Source: an uncultured Bacilli bacterium
Lineage (GTDB): Bacteria > Bacillota_I > Bacilli_A > RF39 > UBA660
DNA: 12,327 bases
Assembly: GCA_948999435.1 (NCBI GenBank)
Contig: CARJCM010000044.1
Span: 1 to 12,327, forward strand
Reading direction: 5' to 3'
The notes beneath the pieces are model-generated. The model saw only the letters and a program-made list of their open reading frames with translations, searched no databases and was not told where the DNA came from. Positions 6,450 through 12,327 of the stretch are shown here, piece by piece (position 1 is the stretch's first letter; each line of letters opens with the position of its first letter). The position numbers and the translations under genes were made by a program.

Positions 6450-8144
6450 CTACTGAACTACGTATGGATTATTTTGTGTTCCGTTTCCTCCTACTGCGAA
6501 CAGTGTATCAGACTTCAGATTTATTACTGGGCGCAAACCGTTAATGCTGAACACGCTATAGGCGTCGAGGCGGCCACTAGTATCCACAACGAACACGTAA
6601 GCATAGCCCTCCCAGCTTCTCGGAGACATAGTCCAGTAGTTCTGTCCGTTGTACAAGTAGTATGATGTATTATTTTCGTTCTTTCCTCCTGCAAACTCTA
6701 CTTCATCTGCTGTGATTAATCCTACCTTTAATGTATATACATCTCCTGAATTGCATGCTAGTGTTGGTGCATAATCTGTATACAATCTTGTTCTCGCTGC
6801 ATAATAGAACATACTGCTTGGACTTATTGCCCATGTATACCCTGATGCTACATTTCTATCATTACAATATTTTCCATCTGCTATCTTTGATGCATATGTT
6901 GTATTATTTCCTATATTGCTATTATACCAACTCTCTAGTTTTGTTTTGGCATTACTTGCTGTTCCACTTAGTGTTCTTTGACTTGTTCCTGTATATGTCC
7001 ATCCTACATAGTTTGATTGGTTATAACTTGTATTATATGCTGTACTTGCTACTGCTATACTATCTGCAGTTGATGTTCCATTTGCATGACATGTTGCTCC
7101 ATCATAGATTAATCTCATTGAACCATCACCATTGATTCTTATGATTCTCCAACACTTACCAGCAAACTTTACATAGTTGTTTGTTACTGCTCCTCTCCAA
7201 TAATAGCTATAACCACCATATACCGGGTCACTTACCTTGTATACTCCCTGATCTGTAGTAGCTATACTACTAAATGTTGGTGTTGTATCTTTTGGATTTA
7301 CTGATGCTATTATATCTGGTATTGTTATTGGTACTACTTTTTCTATTTTATTACTACATAATGTTTTACCTTCATTTAAGCTTACACATACTATTTGGTC
7401 ATTACTTCTATCTAACTCAATATTAATTTTATTATCTGTTATTGTAGTATTAGTATTAGGAACACATTTATTATCATTTGAAACACAATATTTCACAGTA
7501 TTTGCATTTCCAGTTATTGTTCCTTCTAATGTATCATTTACTAATGTTGTTTTTATTTCTGTTTCTGTTGTTACTTCTATATCTGGATTTGCTATTACAT
7601 TTATTTTTGATGTATATGTTTTATTTGCTCCCTGTTCTTTTGTTGTATCATAATCTATCCATAATTTTAAATTAAATTCTTTTGTACTATTTCCATCTAT
7701 TTTTCCTTTATATAAGTTATGTGATACATATGCATTTTCTATATATGCTTTTGTTACTAAATTACTATCTAACTTTTGTATTAAATTATCCATTGTATCA
7801 CTTGATAATGATGTTTTTATATATTGTGTATCTAATGTATTTACTGTTTGATTTAAACTCTCTAAATTTATTTGATAATTACTACTTGTTGTGCATGTAT
7901 TTTTAATTGTAAAAGTATATCCTTCCATTACTAGTCCTTCTAAATCAGTTATTGGATAAGTATTATTTAAAGTTATCGCATTACTTTCATTTTCTATAGA
8001 TATATTTAAACATCCACTTGTAAAGTTATTTGCTATATCTTGTTTTTTTGCAACAGATAAAAATGCAAAACTTACTGATACTGCTCCTATTACTAATAGT
8101 ACTATTCCTCCTAATACTAATGTTATTTTTGTTTTTTCATTCAT
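6450..8144 (-). CDS. Surface protein: SipW/TasA-like N-terminus and lectin-like C-terminal domain with hypervariable-looking end
   Basis: 564 aa from the ATG at 8144; AAAGGA sits eight bases before it and overlaps the earlier ATG at 8153, which is therefore rejected. Residues 1-30 are a hydrophobic export signal ending VSFAFLSV. The following IANNFTSGCLNISIENE fits the start of mature TasA/camelysin-type proteins exported with SipW-like signal peptides. Residues 40-185 look like that beta-sandwich domain and about 190-275 like a small Cys-containing beta domain. Residues 300-550 (YSYYWRGAVTNNYVKFAGK, CWRIIRINGDGSMRLIY, GLITADEVEFAGG, NYWTMSP, GLRPVINLKSD) resemble the DUF6273-like, C-type-lectin-like modules repeated in gut Bacillota surface proteins. 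A binding role is inferred. The last 60 codons differ sharply in composition from the rest (see the separate entry). No terminator directly follows, because an IS abuts the stop codon. Confidence 0.88.
   Translation of the reverse strand: MNEKTKITLVLGGIVLLVIGAVSVSFAFLSVAKKQDIANNFTSGCLNISIENESNAITLNNTYPITDLEGLVMEGYTFTIKNTCTTSSNYQINLESLNQTVNTLDTQYIKTSLSSDTMDNLIQKLDSNLVTKAYIENAYVSHNLYKGKIDGNSTKEFNLKLWIDYDTTKEQGANKTYTSKINVIANPDIEVTTETEIKTTLVNDTLEGTITGNANTVKYCVSNDNKCVPNTNTTITDNKINIELDRSNDQIVCVSLNEGKTLCSNKIEKVVPITIPDIIASVNPKDTTPTFSSIATTDQGVYKVSDPVYGGYSYYWRGAVTNNYVKFAGKCWRIIRINGDGSMRLIYDGATCHANGTSTADSIAVASTAYNTSYNQSNYVGWTYTGTSQRTLSGTASNAKTKLESWYNSNIGNNTTYASKIADGKYCNDRNVASGYTWAISPSSMFYYAARTRLYTDYAPTLACNSGDVYTLKVGLITADEVEFAGGKNENNTSYYLYNGQNYWTMSPRSWEGYAYVFVVDTSGRLDAYSVFSINGLRPVINLKSDTLFAVGGNGTQNNPYVVQ
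6537..6692 (-). other. Candidate variable region (DGR-type) at the 3' end of the surface-protein gene
   Basis: By hand count 6481-6660 is 90/180 G+C (50%), against 24/60 at 7201-7260 and 15/60 at 7501-7560. In codons 509-536 (6620-6537), 22 of 28 end in a pyrimidine, 13 of them in C, and only one in A. The NNC codons encode Ser, Gly, Tyr, Phe, Arg, Leu, Asp, Ala and Asn, the spread expected when AAC codons are randomised at A. The block lies between the fixed-looking NYWTMSP and GLRPVINLKSD, the place where DGR target proteins vary within a lectin fold. No template repeat or reverse transcriptase is in the window. A recombined foreign 3' cassette is the main alternative. Confidence 0.45.
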
Positions 8145-8171
8145 ATTATTCATCCTTTACTTAACCATTTT

Positions 8172-8180
8172 AATATAACA
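8172..8180 (-). promoter_or_regulatory. Candidate extended -10 promoter of the surface-protein gene
   Basis: On the minus strand TGT followed by TATATT forms an extended -10 box about 28 bases before the start codon; no good -35 box is seen, as is common for this class. The predicted start near 8165 leaves a short leader containing AAAGGA. Confidence 0.4.
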
Positions 8181-8205
8181 CAATAACTATTTCATTAATT
8201 TCGAC

Positions 8206-8225
8206 AAAACTTATCAAAACTTATC
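8206..8225 (-). repeat. Two perfect tandem 10-bp repeats upstream of the surface-protein promoter
   Basis: GATAAGTTTT occurs twice head to tail on the minus strand (8225-8216 and 8215-8206), in phase with one helical turn. It lies at about -41 to -60 from the predicted start, a usual place for an activator site. Confidence 0.5.
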
Positions 8226-8302
8226 TACTATATTCTGTTTTATTTTATATTTCTAATATACACTATTATTAACAAAAATTCAATATAATAGTCACATATT
8301 AT

Positions 8303-8327
8303 AAAAAAAAGAATTAAGTACTAATTC
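8303..8327 (-). terminator. Rho-independent terminator of the 253-aa gene
   Basis: On the minus strand GAATTA, a 5-nt loop and TAATTC (plus an inner G-U pair) are followed by eight T. The left arm begins at the last base of the TAG stop codon. The stem is AT-rich and therefore weak. Confidence 0.7.
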
Positions 8328-9088
8328 TAATTTAAAGGATTACTTTTATTAAGTATTGATTCTATACTATGTTCTACTGCTCTAATATTAAATCTTAAAA
8401 CATCATTTTCTTCGATACTAGCTCTTTTCATCACATAATCTAAAAAATCAAGACCACTAGCTAAATCAAAAGAACCATTTTGTTTTAAAAAACCAAAATA
8501 TTCAAATAACATACTAGCTAAAGTTTCATTAAAAGAAGATAAAGTATTATCATCTTGAACTACACCTATCCCATGAATTTTAGCTATAAAAGGATTAAGT
8601 GGTTCTAATAAATCTTTTAAAATAAAATTATTATTACAATAATCAATAAAAGGTTTTACATCTGCCTTTTTATAAAATCTAATAACAATACCTTCATTAG
8701 AAGATTTAACATGAAATTTAACAGTAGCCATTATATTATTACGAATAAGATATAAGAAAATAGTTTTTAAAGCACTAATTATATATTCATATTTAGTAGG
8801 AAAATATACTTTATAAGCTTCTAAGTAATCAGCTTTTTTATCAGTATAAAAACCTATATAATGAGTAGTATTTTCATTACTGCCAAGTTTTCTTTCATCA
8901 AATTTAACTAAAGAATTATTTAAAGAATTCAAAAAATCTTGATAAAACTTTTCAATATCATTAACTAAAGATTTATCTTTTTTTATTCCCAAATATTTTA
9001 ACATATAATAAAAATCATCTTTACTAAAATCTTTTTCATTTTTATTTTGTTCATTAACAACTACTTTGATAAAATCATTAATACTCAT
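8327..9088 (-). CDS. Conserved-looking protein of unknown function, possibly HopA1-like
   Basis: 253 aa; the ATG at 9088 has GGAGG nine bases upstream. There is no signal peptide or membrane segment, so it is predicted to be cytoplasmic. The first 60 residues are charged and helical. The middle (about 90-195) has the order YKVYFPTKYEYIISALKTIF, VKFHVKSSNEGIVIRFYKKADVKPFIDY, LNPFIAKIHGIGVVQDD and SFNETLASMLFEYF. That order reminds me of HopA1-like domains, in which a beta strand carrying a Tyr or Phe precedes a helix, then a Pro-Phe...Gly-x-Gly stretch and a Ser-Phe helix. The resemblance is recalled from pattern only and is weak. It has its own terminator and is separated from the FtsEX operon by another, so it is probably transcribed alone. 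A clear function cannot be given. Confidence 0.8.
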   Translation of the reverse strand: MSINDFIKVVVNEQNKNEKDFSKDDFYYMLKYLGIKKDKSLVNDIEKFYQDFLNSLNNSLVKFDERKLGSNENTTHYIGFYTDKKADYLEAYKVYFPTKYEYIISALKTIFLYLIRNNIMATVKFHVKSSNEGIVIRFYKKADVKPFIDYCNNNFILKDLLEPLNPFIAKIHGIGVVQDDNTLSSFNETLASMLFEYFGFLKQNGSFDLASGLDFLDYVMKRASIEENDVLRFNIRAVEHSIESILNKSNPLN

Positions 9089-9180
9089 AAATAATTACCT
9101 CCGTTAAAAGACACTTCTCTATAATAACTAAATTATATATTATTTTATTTAAAAAGTATAGTTTTTTTCTAAAGAATTAT

Positions 9181-9212
9181 AAAATAAAAGACTTATAGAA
9201 AAACTATAAATC
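9181..9212 (-). terminator. Terminator of the ftsE-ftsX-M23 operon
   Basis: On the minus strand GATTTATAG and CTATAAGTC pair over nine positions (one G-T) around a five-T loop, followed by TTTTATTTT. It starts four bases after the TAA of the M23 gene. A T-run on the other side makes it potentially bidirectional. Confidence 0.85.
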
Positions 9213-9216
9213 TTTT

Positions 9217-10461
9217 TTATCCAGCATATAAATCTGTTCTTGAATTAAAACGCCAACCAACACTATTTTTCATACCTGGTGGCGGTATTAAAACATTAGC
9301 TGTTTTAACATATCCACTATACCAACCACTTTGTACTCCATAATGTAAATGTGCTCCTGTTGTACAACCATCATAACCACCATGAGCTTTGGAAGTTGAA
9401 TATCCTCCAACATAACCTATTACTGTATTTTGAGTAACAATATCTCCAACTTTAACATTATATTTTAATAAATGCAAATAATATGTTGTATATTTTTTAC
9501 CATTAACTGTAACATCTATATAAACTTTATTACCCCCACAGCTACTTCTAGAAATAATACCAGATACCTTACCTGCTGCTGATGCATATACTGGAGTTCC
9601 TTCACTAGCACCAATATCTATACCACTATGGAATGAATAAGGTTTACCTGTAATTGGATCAGTACGATAACCAACTTTACTTGTAATAACACCTTTAGTA
9701 AGTGGTTGTAACCATTGACCATTGTAAGGTATTTTTGAACAAGTACTTACTTTTACATTATCAGCACCACTACCAACTTCTTTAATACACATAGCTTTAT
9801 TCTTCTCATAATTATCACGAGCAATCTCAACTTGTTTATCAATACCTTCATTAAGTTCCGCAATATCATCAATATCATTATTGAGTTTAGCAACTGCTGA
9901 TTGATAAGAACCAATTTTAGCAGTTAATTCTTTTTGTTTTTCTTCAAGTTCTTTTTTCAATTTTTCATTTTTATCAATTTCTGTTTCCAAGTTATCAAGT
10001 GTAACTTGAATATAATCACTTACTTGTTTTATCGCTTCTATTCTTGTAACTAATTCTGTCATACTAGAAGAACCAGTTACATATTCTACATAAGCATTTT
10101 TATTTTGAACTTGTTGCATATAAACAAGTACTTTTTCTGATTCTTTTTTATTTTCTTCAATTGCTTGATTAGATTCAGTTATTTTAAGCTGCGCCTCTTC
10201 TTCCGCTGCTTCTGCAACAGTTAACTCATCTCTAGTTTGAGATATTGCTGCTTCTTTTTGTTTTATTTCATTTTTAGCTTGCTCAGTCTTATTATCATTA
10301 GCACGCTTTTTAGCAAGATATTCCTCATAAACTCTCCTATAATCTCCAAGAGTTTCTAAGTCTCCTTCACTTGCATAAGCCATTTCTGGACTTATTATAA
10401 ATGTCAAAGAAATGACTAATACTAAACTAAGTCTTAATATATATTCTAACTTTTTCATCAT
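9217..10461 (-). CDS. Secreted coiled-coil M23 murein endopeptidase, probable FtsEX-controlled hydrolase
   Basis: 414 aa. A signal peptide covers about 1-30 (hydrophobic 8-24, cleavage after AYA). Residues 35-225 are almost entirely heptad-like coiled coil rich in Glu, Lys and Gln, the EnvC/PcsB/CwlO-type regulatory arm. After a Cys-containing linker (Cys225, Cys241) comes a peptidase M23 (LytM) domain, 250-400. All active-site residues are present: His278 and Asp282 (HSGID), His330 (YYLHLL), His371 and His373 (HLH). It should therefore cut peptidoglycan itself, unlike EnvC, whose LytM domain is degenerate and only activates amidases. Two further Cys (308, 366) sit in the catalytic domain, so disulfides are possible. 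Its ATG overlaps the ftsX stop (ATGA) and has no clear binding site, so translation is probably coupled. Position and architecture make it the likely hydrolase driven by FtsEX during division or elongation. Confidence 0.93.
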   Translation of the reverse strand: MMKKLEYILRLSLVLVISLTFIISPEMAYASEGDLETLGDYRRVYEEYLAKKRANDNKTEQAKNEIKQKEAAISQTRDELTVAEAAEEEAQLKITESNQAIEENKKESEKVLVYMQQVQNKNAYVEYVTGSSSMTELVTRIEAIKQVSDYIQVTLDNLETEIDKNEKLKKELEEKQKELTAKIGSYQSAVAKLNNDIDDIAELNEGIDKQVEIARDNYEKNKAMCIKEVGSGADNVKVSTCSKIPYNGQWLQPLTKGVITSKVGYRTDPITGKPYSFHSGIDIGASEGTPVYASAAGKVSGIISRSSCGGNKVYIDVTVNGKKYTTYYLHLLKYNVKVGDIVTQNTVIGYVGGYSTSKAHGGYDGCTTGAHLHYGVQSGWYSGYVKTANVLIPPPGMKNSVGWRFNSRTDLYAG

Positions 10462-11351
10462 ATTTTCAAATACTTTCTAACCGCTCTAGCTGAACCAAAC
10501 ATACCTACTAAAGCTCCTATAACAAGTAAAATAATTGATGTATAAAAAACAAATGGGAATGGTTTTACTAACTCTACAATACTAAATGTCGCTGAACTAC
10601 CAAGCTTTTCATATAAAATAAAATAACCATAAACTGTCACTATCATTGGAATAAATGAACCCACAACACCTAGTAAGAATCCTTCAAATACAAAAGGTAA
10701 TCTTATTGAAATATTAGAGCTTCCAACAAGTCTCATTATATCAATCTCACTTCTTCTTGAGAAAATTGTTAATTTAATTGTATTACTAATCAAAAATGCC
10801 GTTACAATAATTAAAGCAATAACCATTCCAATAGTTGCTGTTTTAATAATATTAAACGCTGAAATAATTTCTTCAACCATACCTTCACCATAATCAGCAC
10901 TTTGAACACCATCAATCTTTCTTATTTCTCTAGTTGTTGGTGCTAAATCTTTAACATCTTTCACTTTAACTACAAACGAATCAAGTAAAGGATTAGTATC
11001 TAAATTATCAAGAGTTACTTCTAAAGTTTCAGAATATTGTTTCATTTCTAATTTCCATTCTTCTTTACTTTTAAACTCCACGCTATCCACAACATCAATT
11101 TTTTTAATACTAGATTCAATATTATTAATTTGTTCATCAGTAACATCACGATTAGCATAAACTACAATAGTAAGTTCTTTTTCCATAGATTTAGTCACAT
11201 AATTAACATTAACAGTAACTACAATTGCAATAGCTACTAATATTAAAGTTATAGTCGTACAAAGAACACTAGCAATACTTAAACTAAAATTTCTAAAAAC
11301 ACTTTTAAATGAATCTCTAATTGAATTCTTTAATATTCTAAACGCTTTCAC
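10458..11351 (-). CDS. ftsX: Cell division ABC transporter permease-like protein FtsX
   Basis: Membrane half of FtsEX, which transmits ATP hydrolysis by FtsE to an extracellular murein hydrolase. I place the start at the GTG at 11351 (297 aa): the resulting (M)KAFRILKNSIRDSFKSVFRN matches the family's N-terminus, it overlaps ftsE by 14 bases, and AAGGAAG lies 11 bases upstream. ATGs at 11375 and 11408 would add residues unlike FtsX and increase the overlap. Membrane segments are at about 23-48, 170-192, 222-247 and 266-287. The large extracellular loop (52-165) should contact the coiled coil of the M23 enzyme encoded next. The cytoplasmic motif RRSEIDIMRLVG (199-210) is typical of FtsX. The gene ends in TGA, overlapping the next ATG by four bases. 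Confidence 0.95.
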   Translation of the reverse strand: MKAFRILKNSIRDSFKSVFRNFSLSIASVLCTTITLILVAIAIVVTVNVNYVTKSMEKELTIVVYANRDVTDEQINNIESSIKKIDVVDSVEFKSKEEWKLEMKQYSETLEVTLDNLDTNPLLDSFVVKVKDVKDLAPTTREIRKIDGVQSADYGEGMVEEIISAFNIIKTATIGMVIALIIVTAFLISNTIKLTIFSRRSEIDIMRLVGSSNISIRLPFVFEGFLLGVVGSFIPMIVTVYGYFILYEKLGSSATFSIVELVKPFPFVFYTSIILLVIGALVGMFGSARAVRKYLKI

Positions 11352-12039
11352 TTGTTCTAAAACTTCCTTTCTCATAATCTTTAGAGAGCAAACCACTATC
11401 AAGAACAAGAACTCTTCTCTTCATTCTTTTAACTATATCAAGGTCATGAGTAGCCATAATAATTGTAGTTCCAAGATTTTTATTAATTGTATCTAAAACT
11501 TCCATAATTTCTTTTGAAGTATTAGCATCCAAGTTACCTGTAGGTTCATCACAAATAAGCAGTTTAGGATCATTTACTATAGCTCTAGCTATACAAACTC
11601 TTTGTTGTTCTCCACCAGATAATTCATTAGGAAAACTTCTAATTTTATCTTTTAACCCAACATGCTCTAAAGCTTTTAAAACTTTAGGACGAATTTCACT
11701 ATTTTTCATTCCAATACATTCTAAAGCAAAAGCAACATTTTCATATACAGTAAGTTTAGGTAACAATTTAAAATCTTGAAAAACAATACCTAATTTTCTT
11801 CTAAGTTTATAAACAGTTCTATTTCTTAATTTACCAACATTTATTCCACCAAGTTGAACAACACCACGAGTCGGTTTTTCTTCTCTATATAACATTTTAA
11901 TCAAAGTAGACTTTCCTGAACCACTAGCTCCTATAACAAATACAAATTCTCCCTTATCTATATTAAGTGTTAAATCAGCTACTGCTGTAACACCATTTTT
12001 ATATACTTTATAACAGTTTTTAATCTGAATAAACTTCAT
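11338..12039 (-). CDS. ftsE: Cell division ATP-binding protein FtsE
   Basis: ABC ATPase that binds FtsX and powers activation of peptidoglycan hydrolases. With the ATG at 12039 the protein is 233 aa and begins MKFIQIKNCYKVYKNG, as FtsE should. The ATG at 12063 would add eight residues and overlaps the AGGAGG. Walker A GASGSGKST 37-45, Q-loop Gln88, signature LSGGEQQ 140-146, Walker B LLICDEP 160-166 with the GNLD D-loop, and H-loop His198 are all intact. AGGAGG (12058-12053) is 13 bases before this ATG, longer than ideal. It is the first gene of the ftsE-ftsX-M23 operon, with a strong extended -10 promoter just upstream. Confidence 0.95.
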   Translation of the reverse strand: MKFIQIKNCYKVYKNGVTAVADLTLNIDKGEFVFVIGASGSGKSTLIKMLYREEKPTRGVVQLGGINVGKLRNRTVYKLRRKLGIVFQDFKLLPKLTVYENVAFALECIGMKNSEIRPKVLKALEHVGLKDKIRSFPNELSGGEQQRVCIARAIVNDPKLLICDEPTGNLDANTSKEIMEVLDTINKNLGTTIIMATHDLDIVKRMKRRVLVLDSGLLSKDYEKGSFRTSESV

Positions 12040-12072
12040 AACTACAATACTACCTCCTAGCATACTATAACC

Positions 12073-12081
12073 ATTATAACA
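12073..12081 (-). promoter_or_regulatory. Extended -10 promoter of the ftsEX operon
   Basis: On the minus strand TGT followed by a consensus TATAAT. The -35 position has only TTTTAT, which is expected for an extended -10 promoter. The predicted start near 12066 leaves a leader of about 27 bases that includes AGGAGG. Confidence 0.6.
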
Positions 12082-12123
12082 TAAATAAAACTTTTATAAA
12101 ACAACAAAAATAGCCAATATACA

Positions 12124-12146
12124 GAAAAAAGAAGCTTATGCCTCTT
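12124..12146 (-). terminator. Rho-independent terminator of the upstream partial gene
   Basis: On the minus strand AAGAGGC, loop ATAA and GCTTCTT (seven pairs, one G-T) are followed by six T. The left arm begins in the last codons of the gene and the loop contains its TAA. Confidence 0.85.
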
Positions 12147-12327
12147 TCATATTCACTTTAATCTTTTCTAAATCTTTAGAAGAAATATTAGTAACATCAA
12201 TTATATCAGAATCGTTAAAACCTTTTAATAACATTTTTCTAACAACTTCTTCTTTTGATTCTTTCATCTCGTTATTATGTTGACTTTTAATTAATGTTTC
12301 TTGAGCTTTATAATTTTGTTCTAATTC
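12136..12327 (-). CDS. C-terminal fragment of a probable Rpn/PD-(D/E)XK nuclease-family protein
   Basis: Only the last 63 residues are in the window; the N-terminus lies beyond the right edge. A Gln/Lys/Glu-rich helix (ELEQNYKAQETLIKSQ) is followed by EEVVRKMLLKGFNDSDIIDVTNISSKDLEKIK. This resembles the Rpn/YhgA-like PD-(D/E)XK putative transposases, whose ends commonly read as an Ala-x-Lys-Met-Leu helix and a helix-turn-helix-like Ile...Thr-x-Leu-Ser element. The catalytic domain cannot be checked here, so the family call is tentative. It ends in TAA inside a terminator and is separate from ftsE. Confidence 0.6.
   Translation of the reverse strand, partial: ELEQNYKAQETLIKSQHNNEMKESKEEVVRKMLLKGFNDSDIIDVTNISSKDLEKIKVNMKEA

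Noticed and set aside
6474..7906. Several plus-strand open frames opposite the surface-protein gene
   Set aside because: They lie antisense to a well-supported gene, are low-complexity (Leu/Tyr/His-rich) translations of its reverse complement, and lack ribosome binding sites.
1..12327. DGR reverse transcriptase or template repeat within the window
   Set aside because: No reverse-transcriptase motif (such as a YxDD box in a suitable protein) and no second copy of the 6454-6692 sequence could be found on either strand.
1..12327. Mycoplasma-type genetic code (UGA as Trp)
   Set aside because: ftsX ends naturally at TGA and all visible Trp residues are TGG, so the standard bacterial code fits.
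1..12327. tRNA, rRNA or CRISPR arrays
   Set aside because: No cloverleaf with a GTTC-type T-arm, no rRNA-like segment and no regularly spaced direct repeats were seen.

Overview
The window comes from an AT-rich, low-GC Gram-positive bacterium. Genes start at AGGAGG-type ribosome binding sites. The ftsH, ftsE and ftsX products are of Bacillota type, and the proteins are secreted and surface-exposed in a walled-cell manner (M23 peptidoglycan hydrolase, FtsEX). UGA is a true stop here, because ftsX ends with TGA and Trp is TGG, so the Mycoplasma code does not apply. An uncultured gut Bacilli lineage (RF39/Erysipelotrichales-like) would fit, but that is inference. Almost everything is on the minus strand; only a transposase remnant is on the plus strand.

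Read along the minus strand from high to low coordinates: (1) 12136-12327, the tail of a probable Rpn/PD-(D/E)XK-type protein with its terminator. (2) 12039-9217, a tightly overlapping operon of ftsE, ftsX and a coiled-coil M23 endopeptidase. This is a complete divisome/elongasome hydrolase-control module: the ABC ATPase, its membrane partner and the murein hydrolase it should activate. (3) 9088-8327, a 253-residue protein of unknown function with its own terminator. (4) 8144-6450, a surface protein with a SipW/TasA-like N-terminus and a lectin-like C-terminal domain. The last part of this gene jumps to about 50% G+C and is packed with pyrimidine-ending codons. (5) 4957-6449, an IS4-type insertion sequence abutting the stop codon of that gene, with a transposase broken by one in-frame TAA. 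(6) 4610-1328, tilS and ftsH, one base apart, then a terminator. FtsH carries an unusual Rho_N-like C-terminal tail. (7) 1168-1, the N-terminal 389 residues of a membrane-anchored protein with InlB-type and Big_2 repeats, running off the window.

The most interesting signal is the 3' end of the surface-protein gene. Its composition and codon pattern look like the variable region of a diversity-generating retroelement (DGR) target: NNY codons such as would arise from randomised AAY codons, just before a Gly-Leu-Arg-Pro-Val ending. No reverse transcriptase or template repeat lies in the window, so if this is right the target is served from elsewhere. If the IS is removed in silico, a strong hairpin (4912-4947) falls 9 nt after the stop codon, where DGR targets or ordinary terminators can have one. 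A second regulatory signal is an inverted repeat that would hide the transposase start codon only in transcripts entering from outside the IS.
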